Source: JAVBMO01 sp031552355
GTDB lineage: Bacteria; Bacteroidota; Bacteroidia; Bacteroidales; P3
NCBI GenBank assembly: GCA_031552355.1
Contig: JAVBMO010000051.1
Coordinates: 1 to 10,880 of the forward strand
Length of the DNA stretch: 10,880 bases
Reading direction: 5' to 3'
Shown here one piece after another: positions 1-6,472 of the stretch. Every line of letters begins with the position of its first letter. Within the stretch, counting starts at the first letter, position 1. A model generated the notes under the pieces. The model saw nothing but the letters and a program-made list of their open reading frames with translations, had not been told where the DNA came from and did not search any database. A program made the position numbers and the translations under genes.

Positions 1-174
1 GTCAAAAAAGTTCAATTACCTTCCTAACTCTCACACAACATAAAGGTGAACCAGATTCACCGACTTTTTATACTGACAAATCTTCCTAAAGGAAAGTCTA
101 TGATTTTTAGCCCTAATCAGAAGCTTTTGAAGATTTCAAAAGAAACTTGCTGTTCTCTCCTTCTCTTTTTCAAT
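1..174. other. Intergenic stretch with no convincing gene
   Basis: No reading frame here looks like a protein on either strand; the one open frame that begins at 46 runs into uvrA antisense and has no recognisable motifs. Two small inverted repeats are visible. One is GGTGAA, a 5-nt loop, then TTCACC at 45-61; the other is an 8-bp stem at 124-142. Neither has a clear run of T after it. The stretch is probably the 3' flank of uvrA, and the neighbouring gene lies off the left edge. Confidence 0.6.
124..142 (-). terminator. Hairpin downstream of uvrA, weak terminator candidate
   Basis: CTTTTGAA and TTCAAAAG form a perfect 8-bp stem around a 3-nt loop, about 30 nt beyond the uvrA stop. The stem is AT-rich and no T-run follows it on the minus strand, so intrinsic termination would be weak. 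It may instead stabilise the 3' end of the mRNA. Confidence 0.3.
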
Positions 175-2985
175 CTACAGTTTCCCTTTCAAAAACTGTC
201 CTGTGTAAGATTTTTTACATTTCACCAAATCTTCAGGAGTACCTTCAAAAACAACCGTACCCCCATTTTCTCCGCCTTCGGGTCCCATATCTATAACCCA
301 ATCTGCTATTTTGATAATGTCGGTGTGATGTTCTATAATGATGATAGAATGCCCTTTTTTGATTAGCGCTTCGAAGGAACGGTTCAGCTTTTTGATGTCA
401 TGAAAATGAAGCCCGGTAGAAGGTTCGTCGAAAATAAACAATACAGGTTTTTCGGCATTGCCTTTCGATAAAAAGAATGCTAATTTAATCCGCTGCGCCT
501 CGCCGCCACTCAAAGAGGATGAAGACTGTCCCAACTGTAAATACCCCAAACCCACATCTTCCAAACATTGTAATTTATGGGAAATACGTTGCGTTATGGT
601 AGAAGTATCGGAAGAAAAGAATGCCAAAGCTTCGCTGACGGTCATCTGCAAAAGTTCATGAACATTTTTATCTCGGTATTTTACCTCTAAGACTTCTTCT
701 TTGAAACGGGTGCCCTTACATTCTTCGCAAAGCAAATGTACGTCGGACATAAACTGCATTTCTACGGTAATTTCACCTTCGCCCTCACAAACTTCGCATC
801 TTCCGCCGGGAACATTAAACGAAAAGAATCCGGGTTTATAGCTGCGTTTCTTTGCCAAAGGCTGTTCGGAATACAACTGACGGATGTCATCGTAGGCTTT
901 TAAATAAGTTACGGGATTGGAACGCGAAGAACGTCCTATGGGATTTTGATCAACCAGTTCCACATCGGACAAAAGCGCCAAATTACCTTCCACTGAAGAA
1001 CATTTTCCTGTGTAATTCTCAATTCCCGAAAAGCGTTTTTTCAATACATTATAAAGTACAGTTTTCACCAAAGAAGTTTTCCCGGAACCGCTTACACCTG
1101 TAACTACCGTAATGGAATTCAAAGGAAATTTCACTGTGATATTCTTGAGGTTGTTCTCCCAAACATTAATCAAACGAATAAATTCCGAACCTTTCCGGCG
1201 TTTATTGGAATATTCTATTTCTTCTTCGTTTCGCAAATATTTTGCCGTCAATGTTTGTATTTTGGGTAAAAGCATTTCTTCGAAAGTGCCGCTAAAAACC
1301 ACCTCTCCACCATTCCTTCCGGCCAAAGGCCCAATATCAATGATGTAGTCGGCAGTGCGGATAATTTCTTCGTCGTGTTCCACCACAATTACCGTATTTC
1401 CTAAATCGCGCAACTGCAGAAGTACATGTATTAAATTTTGCGTATCGCGTGGATGAAGGCCAATACTAGGCTCGTCCAAAATATACATGGAACCCACCAA
1501 AGAACTTCCTAAGGATGTCGCCAAATTAATCCGTTGGGACTCCCCACCGGAAAGCGTATTCGAAAGGCGGTTAAGGGTCAAATAACCCAAACCAACATCC
1601 AAAAGATATTGAAGGCGATTTTGAATTTCTTTCAAAATACGTTCGGCAATTTTTTGTTCGTGGTCTTCCAAATTGAGGTTTTCGAAAAACAGGCTCAAAT
1701 CGGAAACCGGCATCAAAACTAAATCAATAATAGACCGTTTGTTAATTTTGACATAAGACGCATCCGCGCGCAAACGGGTTCCATGACAATCGGGGCAAAC
1801 GGTTTTCCCCCGATAACGCGCCAACATAACCCTGTATTGAATTTTGTACGCTTCGGCTTCAATGGCTTTAAAAAAGGCATAAATACCTTCCGCATGTTTA
1901 GTTCCATACCAAAGCATTTCCTTTTGTTCTTTATTCAACTCACAATAAGGCTTGTGTATGGGAAATCCAAATTTCGGTGCAGCCAAAACAAAACGGTCTT
2001 TCCATTCGCTCATTTTTTCGCCACGCCAACAAACTACCGCATCTTGATAGATGCTCAAAGTTTTGTTAGGCACCACCAAATCTTCATCAATGCCGATGAT
2101 GGAACCAAAACCCTCGCAGGTTTTACAAGCGCCGTAAGGATTGTTAAAACTAAAAAAGTTTTCGTTGGGCTTTTCAAAAGTAATTCCATCTAATTCAAAA
2201 CGGTTGCTGAATTCCAAATTTTCAGGTTCCTGTTCTTCATGCAAAATTTGCACACGGCAATTGCCCATTCCTTCAAAGAAGGCTGTTTGTACGGCATCGC
2301 CCAAGCGAGCACGTAATTCGTCATCTTCCTGATGAATGGTAATGCGATCGACAAGTAAATCGAACTTTTTCTTCTTCAACGCTTTTCCACTCAAAACATC
2401 CTCAATCCTGCTGATTTTGCCATCTAAAATAATCCTTGTAAAACCTTCCTGTTGTAGGATTTCCAATTGCTGTTCAAAGGTTCTGTTTTCGGGCAGGACA
2501 ATGGGCGACAAAATAAATATTTTGGTACCTTCGGGCAATTCCAATAAAATTTCAGCCACATCGGCAACGCTATGCCGCTTGACTTCTTTTCCCGAAACCG
2601 GCGAAAAAGTCTTCCCGATACGAGCATAGAGCAGTTTCATATACTCATAAATTTCCGTAGAAGTGCCCACAGTAGAACGCGGATTCCTGATATTGACCTT
2701 TTGTTCTATGGCCACTGCCGGCGAAATCCCCAAAATGTAATCTACTTTGGGTTTGCTCATACGCCCCAAAAACTGGCGAGCATAGGCGCTCAAACTTTCC
2801 ACATAGCGACGTTGGCCTTCGGCAAAAAGGGTATCGAATGCCAAGGAAGATTTTCCAGAACCGGAAAGCCCTGTAATAACCACCAATTTATTCCGCGGAA
2901 TGGCCACATCAATATCTTTTAAATTATTGACGCCTGCCCCCTTTATTATAATATATTTTTTAGGATCGTATTGTGAAATATCCAT
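175..2985 (-). CDS. uvrA: UvrABC system protein A (excinuclease ABC subunit A)
   Basis: DNA-damage recognition ATPase of nucleotide excision repair. It scans DNA as a dimer and loads UvrB. The 936-residue length is normal for UvrA. Two ABC ATPase halves are complete. The first has Walker A at 39-47 (GLSGSGKSS), signature LSGGESQR at 478-485, Walker B with DEPSIGLHP near 504-512, and H537. The second has Walker A at 630-638, signature LSGGEAQR near 825-832, Walker B with DEPSTGLH near 853-860, and a following EHH. The UvrB-binding domain is present (about 125-250), so this is a full UvrA and not the shorter UvrA2 type. The C-terminal zinc module is intact (C730, C733, C753, C756), as is CPDC at 397-400. 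The first zinc module keeps only C287/C290: the upstream CXXC of E. coli UvrA is replaced by a stretch reading FSNRFELDG. Bacteroidota often carry several uvrA paralogues. The ATG at 2983-2985 fits the family start; no Shine-Dalgarno is seen. Confidence 0.96.
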   Translation of the reverse strand: MDISQYDPKKYIIIKGAGVNNLKDIDVAIPRNKLVVITGLSGSGKSSLAFDTLFAEGQRRYVESLSAYARQFLGRMSKPKVDYILGISPAVAIEQKVNIRNPRSTVGTSTEIYEYMKLLYARIGKTFSPVSGKEVKRHSVADVAEILLELPEGTKIFILSPIVLPENRTFEQQLEILQQEGFTRIILDGKISRIEDVLSGKALKKKKFDLLVDRITIHQEDDELRARLGDAVQTAFFEGMGNCRVQILHEEQEPENLEFSNRFELDGITFEKPNENFFSFNNPYGACKTCEGFGSIIGIDEDLVVPNKTLSIYQDAVVCWRGEKMSEWKDRFVLAAPKFGFPIHKPYCELNKEQKEMLWYGTKHAEGIYAFFKAIEAEAYKIQYRVMLARYRGKTVCPDCHGTRLRADASYVKINKRSIIDLVLMPVSDLSLFFENLNLEDHEQKIAERILKEIQNRLQYLLDVGLGYLTLNRLSNTLSGGESQRINLATSLGSSLVGSMYILDEPSIGLHPRDTQNLIHVLLQLRDLGNTVIVVEHDEEIIRTADYIIDIGPLAGRNGGEVVFSGTFEEMLLPKIQTLTAKYLRNEEEIEYSNKRRKGSEFIRLINVWENNLKNITVKFPLNSITVVTGVSGSGKTSLVKTVLYNVLKKRFSGIENYTGKCSSVEGNLALLSDVELVDQNPIGRSSRSNPVTYLKAYDDIRQLYSEQPLAKKRSYKPGFFSFNVPGGRCEVCEGEGEITVEMQFMSDVHLLCEECKGTRFKEEVLEVKYRDKNVHELLQMTVSEALAFFSSDTSTITQRISHKLQCLEDVGLGYLQLGQSSSSLSGGEAQRIKLAFFLSKGNAEKPVLFIFDEPSTGLHFHDIKKLNRSFEALIKKGHSIIIIEHHTDIIKIADWVIDMGPEGGENGGTVVFEGTPEDLVKCKKSYTGQFLKGKL

Positions 2986-3036
2986 GCTTTTAGCGCTTAG
3001 TTATAAGTATGTGTTATGAAGATGATTTATAGTTCA

Positions 3037-3068
3037 ACAATCCAATAGATTAACAGTTCAAAAGATTA
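3037..3068. repeat. Two tandem 16-bp repeats overlapping the porin stop codon
   Basis: ACAATCCAATAGATTA (3037-3052) is followed directly by ACAGTTCAAAAGATTA (3053-3068), matching at 13 of 16 positions. The second copy includes the porin stop codon. A loose AGTTCA just to the left (3031-3036) may be the remains of a further copy. Function is unknown; it may be simple tandem duplication in the 80-bp spacer before uvrA. Confidence 0.45.
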
Positions 3069-4361
3069 GAAATGGTAGGTTGCATCAAATAAAAACCGGA
3101 ACATGGAAACATCTTTTGGCGAAGAAACCAAACCACTTGTTTTGCTTGTCGTTCCATAGCCTGCTGCTGTATATTCTACTTCTGCTGTAAAAATTAATTT
3201 TTCGGAAGCAAAGAAACTCAAGCGTGGCGACACACGATAAACATGGTCAATATTTCCACCACGTCCCCAAAATACACTATTAACTCCCATTTCATCGGAA
3301 TATCCTAAATTCTTGGCAAATCCTACAAACAGTCCGGGACGCCATTTTCCGGTGCTTTTCGAAATTTCGGACCAAATAGAAAATTGATCTAAATTGGTAT
3401 AAGTATAGGAATGATTCAGGGTGTCGGCAGTTTCGGCTATTCCGCCCAACATCAAGTGCTCAAACTGATTTTGCCCCCAAACGGCTTCCAATTTCAAATT
3501 CCATTTAGGCATTTTGTAGTTCCAAAAGGCAATAGCTGCAAAAGAAGGTACCAAATCATCCTGTTTATATTTTTCGCCATTAAATGTGGCTGACAAACGA
3601 GGTTTTAAAACTTTATAGTCGCCACCGAAACCAACTAAATGGGCACCATTGCGGTACTGAACTTGAAGATCAAAATTAGGGATGGCAGAATTAATCAAAT
3701 AATTTGAACTTGCACCTTCGGGGCCATTATTGCTATTGTCGCGTTGAGCGGCGGCTGTGGCAATAAAACGTAAGCCTGCCACACGGTAAATATAACGTAC
3801 TTGTACATGGCGCGAAAAAGCATGAAAAGGCGCACCATTGTTCAATGGGCTTAAACCCGGCATCATTTCAGGAACATTCATTGGGTGCCATGTTTGCCCA
3901 ATTAAAAGGTCACTATTTTTCCAATCCAGCAAAATAAAGGCATGACGCAAACGGAATAAATTAATGGTTCCATTGCTTTGTCCGGAAAAATCGGCTTCCA
4001 ACAATCCGCGGAATTTAGCACCCAAAACATTAGGTCCGCTAATGGCTCCGCTTAAACGCGAAATAATGGCCAATTGGTTCATCGAAGGCGCCGCATTGAT
4101 ATCATTGCCTTCGGCATCCAATTCTTCATTTTTAGGATAGAACAATAGCATGGTTTCACGGGAATTTTCACTTTGCCGTGTATCCCAATAAATTTGTGTA
4201 TTCACAAAACCCCCGAATTTAATTCCCCATTTGTTTTCGGTAGGAAAAACCGGAGCCGGATTCGACAAGGAAGCAGTTCCCAAGGTATCGACAGGGGTTT
4301 GAGCTTTTACATTCAAACAGATAAAAGTCAAACTGAAAATAAAAAGTATTTTTTTTAGCAT
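3066..4361 (-). CDS. Outer-membrane porin, DcaP-like beta-barrel
   Basis: Predicted outer-membrane beta-barrel channel. Residues 1-20 are a Sec signal peptide: K3/K4, a hydrophobic core, then VKA before Q21. The mature part alternates aromatic and polar strands and ends in ...DATYHF, the terminal phenylalanine expected for BAM-mediated insertion. The segments RLSGAISGPNVLGAKFRG followed by LLEADF (102-125) and FRLRHAFILLDW...LLIGQTW (136-158) resemble the conserved N-terminal barrel region of DcaP-family porins, which take up small anionic or dicarboxylate-type solutes in proteobacteria. The substrate here cannot be read from the sequence. The 431-residue length fits the family. The ATG at 4359-4361 gives a good signal peptide. 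Upstream, a terminator-like hairpin ends only 20 bp from this start. uvrA lies 80 bp downstream on the same strand, so read-through is possible. The outer-membrane call is firm; the DcaP assignment is moderate. Confidence 0.8.
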   Translation of the reverse strand: MLKKILFIFSLTFICLNVKAQTPVDTLGTASLSNPAPVFPTENKWGIKFGGFVNTQIYWDTRQSENSRETMLLFYPKNEELDAEGNDINAAPSMNQLAIISRLSGAISGPNVLGAKFRGLLEADFSGQSNGTINLFRLRHAFILLDWKNSDLLIGQTWHPMNVPEMMPGLSPLNNGAPFHAFSRHVQVRYIYRVAGLRFIATAAAQRDNSNNGPEGASSNYLINSAIPNFDLQVQYRNGAHLVGFGGDYKVLKPRLSATFNGEKYKQDDLVPSFAAIAFWNYKMPKWNLKLEAVWGQNQFEHLMLGGIAETADTLNHSYTYTNLDQFSIWSEISKSTGKWRPGLFVGFAKNLGYSDEMGVNSVFWGRGGNIDHVYRVSPRLSFFASEKLIFTAEVEYTAAGYGTTSKTSGLVSSPKDVSMFRFLFDATYHF

Positions 4362-4380
4362 AATTGAAAATATTTATGGA

Positions 4381-4421
4381 TAAATAAAAGTTGTGCAAAC
4401 ACCTTTGAGTATTTGCACAAC
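4381..4421 (-). terminator. Rho-independent terminator between the membrane-protein unit and the porin
   Basis: On the minus strand GTTGTGCAAA and TTTGCACAAC form a perfect 10-bp stem (plus-strand 4390-4399 and 4412-4421) around a 12-nt loop, followed by TTTTATTTA. This is a good intrinsic terminator, 22 bp beyond the stop of the 225-residue membrane protein. Only about 20 nt remain between it and the porin ATG, so it could also act in the porin leader. Confidence 0.75.
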
Positions 4422-4443
4422 CATTCAATTCATTTATTTCTGA

Positions 4444-5121
4444 TTATTTTTTCTTTAAATTGGCTATCGACAAAATAACGCCCAATGCAACGCCAAGTAA
4501 TGCGGCAAACAACACCTGGAATTCGCCCGGCAACATAAAAGTAATGGTGTGGGCAGGAAACCAAAAGAAAGGAAGCGTTTTCTTAAATACAAAACCCCAT
4601 TGCACATCCCAGTTAATGGCTTTGAAAGATTCCGCCATATTGATAGGGCGACTGAAGAAACCTTTTATAGTTCCGCCATTTTTGATAATGTGCATATCGG
4701 TAATTTTGTGGAAAGTCATGAAAACAGGTGCAAAAATACAGTTCAATGCAACGCTGGTGGAAAAAGCTATCAACAGTCGTATGCCAAAATTATCTGAAAG
4801 AATATTTACACCCATTTTAGCCAAAAAAGCAGGTGTTCCTATCTTGAAAATCATCATGGCCATGCTGATACCCATACCTAAAAATCCCCAAACAATGGCA
4901 CGGGGCAACAAACCAAAACCTTTTTCGTTGTAAAATCCTTTTGAAATACGCAAACCAATGGATTCGCCGGCTGTTGCCAAAATGGCGAATTTCATAAACG
5001 CCATCAGCATAGGATGGTTGTCGGTTGTGGATTTAAACCATTCGTAAGCCGGTTGAAACAGAAAGAATGGCAGGAAAAATGCTATAAAGCAAAGAATAAA
5101 AATAAGGTCTTGTTTCTTCAT
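4444..5121 (-). CDS. Multi-pass inner-membrane protein, possibly Mpv17/PMP22-like
   Basis: A 225-residue hydrophobic protein. Likely membrane segments lie at about 6-25, 38-57, 73-95, 113-137, 185-198 and 201-220, with a lysine-rich C-terminus (NLKKK). The C-terminal part has W171, then LPFFWFPAHTITFMLPGEF (183-201) and VLFAALLGVALGVILS (203-218). This recalls the C-terminal signature of Mpv17/PMP22 proteins: an early tryptophan, a Pro/Phe-rich membrane stretch, an F-x-x-P turn, then a final helix ending in LS. That likeness is from memory of the family, so the name is tentative. It lacks obvious catalytic or transporter motifs, and a role cannot be given. The 62-residue membrane protein lies 30 bp upstream on the same strand, and the pair probably shares one mRNA ending at the terminator at 4381-4421. 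The ATG at 5119-5121 gives MKKQD before the first helix. Confidence 0.7.
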   Translation of the reverse strand: MKKQDLIFILCFIAFFLPFFLFQPAYEWFKSTTDNHPMLMAFMKFAILATAGESIGLRISKGFYNEKGFGLLPRAIVWGFLGMGISMAMMIFKIGTPAFLAKMGVNILSDNFGIRLLIAFSTSVALNCIFAPVFMTFHKITDMHIIKNGGTIKGFFSRPINMAESFKAINWDVQWGFVFKKTLPFFWFPAHTITFMLPGEFQVLFAALLGVALGVILSIANLKKK

Positions 5122-5151
5122 TTTGTTTTGTTTTTGAATTAAAATTGTTTT

Positions 5152-5340
5152 TTATTGATTTTCTTTTTTCTTACCCATCTTCCAAACTTCCCTATTGATG
5201 AAAAATAAAAGGATGGCAACAATTCCGAATACAATCCAGAATTTGAACCCGACTTCTGCACTTTTAAAAAGGAAAACAACCCCCAATATCAGGATTGAAA
5301 AAGCTAAAACTATTAGCTTTGAAATATTTTTTGCACTCAT
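5152..5340 (-). CDS. Small two-helix membrane protein of unknown function
   Basis: A 62-residue protein with two hydrophobic segments (about 8-26 and 31-48) and a basic, polar C-terminal tail (REVWKMGKKKENQ). No family is recognised. It is judged real for three reasons: a perfect -7 box (TACCTTTG) lies 44 bp before its ATG; the frame is followed after 30 bp by another membrane protein on the same strand; and its composition is that of a membrane protein with properly placed charges, not antisense shadow. It may be a partner or stabilising subunit of the downstream protein, which is inference from position alone. N-terminal MSAKNISK and the C-terminal lysines suggest both ends are cytoplasmic by the positive-inside rule. 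Confidence 0.65.
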   Translation of the reverse strand: MSAKNISKLIVLAFSILILGVVFLFKSAEVGFKFWIVFGIVAILLFFINREVWKMGKKKENQ

Positions 5341-5383
5341 AATCTTGTTGTTAAGAATATATTTTGTTAATATTATTTTTGTG

Positions 5384-5391
5384 CAAAGGTA
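5384..5391 (-). promoter_or_regulatory. -7 promoter box for the leftward membrane-protein unit
   Basis: The minus strand reads TACCTTTG, a perfect match to the Bacteroidota -7 consensus TAnnTTTG, 44 bp upstream of the 62-residue ORF's ATG. The -33 region is only T-rich, with no clear TTTG. Confidence 0.6.
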
Positions 5392-5483
5392 GGAAAAAGC
5401 TTTGGGTTATAAAAACATGGCAAAAATATACTTTACTAAACTATATTCTGGATGAAGATCTTCGCTATTTCTCAAAAAATCCG

Positions 5484-5491
5484 TACTTTTG
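5484..5491 (+). promoter_or_regulatory. -7 promoter box for clpS-nfeD
   Basis: TACTTTTG matches the TAnnTTTG consensus exactly and ends 17 nt before the clpS ATG, predicting a leader of roughly 10 nt. The -33 element is weak. With the opposite-facing box at 5384-5391 it makes a divergent promoter region. Confidence 0.6.
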
Positions 5492-5508
5492 CTTAAAATT
5501 AAAAAGCA

Positions 5509-5784
5509 ATGTTAAAAGAGCAGAATCAAATATCCGAAAAGTTTCGAGAAAAACTGGAGAATGGTGCGCAACTTATTCTGCATAATGACGATTTTAATAC
5601 TTTTGACTTTGTGATAGATACGTTGGTGAAAGTTTGTGGACACACTGATTTACAGGCCGAGCAATTGGCGTTGCTGATTCATCATAAAGGGAAAGCCATT
5701 GTAAAAAAAGGCGCTTACAATGTTTTGCTATCCATGTATCATTCATTGACTTTAAAAAATTTAACCGCCGAACTTGTTTGCTAA
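5509..5784 (+). CDS. clpS: ATP-dependent Clp protease adaptor ClpS
   Basis: Adaptor that binds N-degron substrates (bulky hydrophobic N-terminal residues) and delivers them to a ClpA/ClpC-type unfoldase with ClpP. The 91 residues cover the core ClpS fold: LILHNDDFNTFDFVID (22-37), then QAEQLALLIHHKGKAIV (49-65). N26 and D27 in the NDD motif, and H58 in IHHKGKA, align with the E. coli residues N34, D35 and H66 that hold the substrate's alpha-amino group. The N-terminal extension is short (about 20 residues) and the C-terminus ends just after the core, so the protein is a little shorter than E. coli ClpS (106). clpA is not adjacent. The nfeD ATG lies 3 bp after this stop, so the two are almost certainly co-transcribed from the -7 box at 5484. 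Confidence 0.9.
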   Translation: MLKEQNQISEKFREKLENGAQLILHNDDFNTFDFVIDTLVKVCGHTDLQAEQLALLIHHKGKAIVKKGAYNVLLSMYHSLTLKNLTAELVC

Positions 5785-5787
5785 TTT

Positions 5788-6258
5788 ATGGAGTGGTTTT
5801 GGATTATTTTGTTTTTGATTTTGGGCTTGGGCCTTGTGGCTTTGGAAGTTGTGGCTATTCCGGGAACCACAATAGTGGGTGTTGCCGGACTTTTGATGGT
5901 GGGTTATGCCATTTACGAAACCTTTGCGGATTTAGGTTCTTTTGCCGGTTGGTGCGTTGTGGGTTCAACATTGGTAGTATTTGCCATTTTGCTTTGGATT
6001 TTCATGCAATCGAAAACATGGAAAAAAGCCAGTCTGCAAACCCAAAACACAGGAAAAGTAAACCTTATTGATACCGAAAAAATTACTGTCGGCGCCACAG
6101 GAAAAACCATTTCGCGCCTTGCGCCATCAGGGAAGGCTTCCATTGAAGGACAAATAGTTGAAGTGCAAAGTTTAAATGAATTAATTGACGAAGAAACCGA
6201 TATTGAAGTCATTAAAATTGACGGAAATAAAATTTTTGTAAAGAAATTAACTAAATAA
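5788..6258 (+). CDS. NfeD-like membrane protein, short form
   Basis: Short NfeD protein of 156 residues, lacking the ClpP-like protease domain of long NfeD. Membrane segments lie at about 3-20, 25-45 and 55-73, followed by a soluble C-terminal OB-fold (about 98-155). The OB-fold has the family pattern: VGATGKTISRLAPSGKASI, then GQIVEVQS, and finally VIKIDGNKIFVKKL. NfeD proteins are usually encoded next to a flotillin-like protein and are thought to help organise or regulate it at the inner membrane. Here floA is the next gene on the same strand. The 214-bp gap between them is unusually long for this pair and is filled largely by an inverted-repeat element at 6287-6426. The start codon is 3 bp past the clpS stop, indicating translational coupling. 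Confidence 0.88.
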   Translation: MEWFWIILFLILGLGLVALEVVAIPGTTIVGVAGLLMVGYAIYETFADLGSFAGWCVVGSTLVVFAILLWIFMQSKTWKKASLQTQNTGKVNLIDTEKITVGATGKTISRLAPSGKASIEGQIVEVQSLNELIDEETDIEVIKIDGNKIFVKKLTK

Positions 6259-6286
6259 TTGTTTAAATTCACAAATAACATCCATC

Positions 6287-6426
6287 ATTGCCATTGCTTT
6301 TAAGCAACGGACTAAAATACAAACAAAACTAAACGGCTTTAGCCCAAACATATTTAATTTTTTAATTAGGCTAAAGCCTCAATGTTGTTCATAACTCAAA
6401 ACCCGTCAGCTAAAGCAGACAGCAAT
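6287..6426. repeat. Composite three-hairpin inverted-repeat element (REP/MITE-like)
   Basis: Left hairpin 6291-6310: CCATTGCTT and AAGCAACGG with one mismatch. Central hairpin 6335-6378: GGCTTTAGCC pairs perfectly with GGCTAAAGCC, with an inner TAATT-TTTT-AATTA stem and a 10-nt one-sided bulge. Right hairpin 6405-6420: GTCAGC and GCAGAC with one A-A mismatch around TAAA. The outer 24-nt ends are imperfect inverted repeats of each other (14 of 24 positions), sharing ATTGC at the outer and ACGG at the inner edges. The element nearly fills the nfeD-floA gap and encodes no protein. It looks like a dispersed non-autonomous repeat, degraded at several positions. Whether it occurs elsewhere in the genome cannot be seen here. 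Confidence 0.6.
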
Positions 6427-6472
6427 AATTTTTAAACAGTTTCTAAATAACAAATAAAAAACGTAAAAAAAA

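Noticed and set aside
46..366. Open frame of 106 codons on the plus strand at the left edge
   Set aside because: Two thirds of it is antisense to the end of uvrA, and it has low-complexity composition with no domain or start signal.
1783..2193. Plus-strand open frame of 136 codons
   Set aside because: It is antisense to the well-conserved central part of uvrA, with no plausible protein features.
4460..4933. Open frame of 157 codons on the plus strand
   Set aside because: It lies wholly antisense to the 225-residue membrane protein, whose hydrophobic profile and downstream terminator show the minus strand is the coding one.
5374..5381. Plus-strand TATTTTTG as a second clpS promoter box
   Set aside because: It matches TAnnTTTG but sits in a run of A and T where such matches arise by chance, 127 bp from clpS, and a better-placed box exists at 5484.
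5913..6281. Minus-strand open frame of 122 codons
   Set aside because: It is a shadow of nfeD; the OB-fold pattern and coupling to clpS support the plus strand.
6287..6426. The nfeD-floA gap as a CRISPR array or riboswitch
   Set aside because: There are no regularly spaced direct repeats, and the hairpins have the inverted symmetry of a mobile repeat; no known riboswitch motif was recognised.
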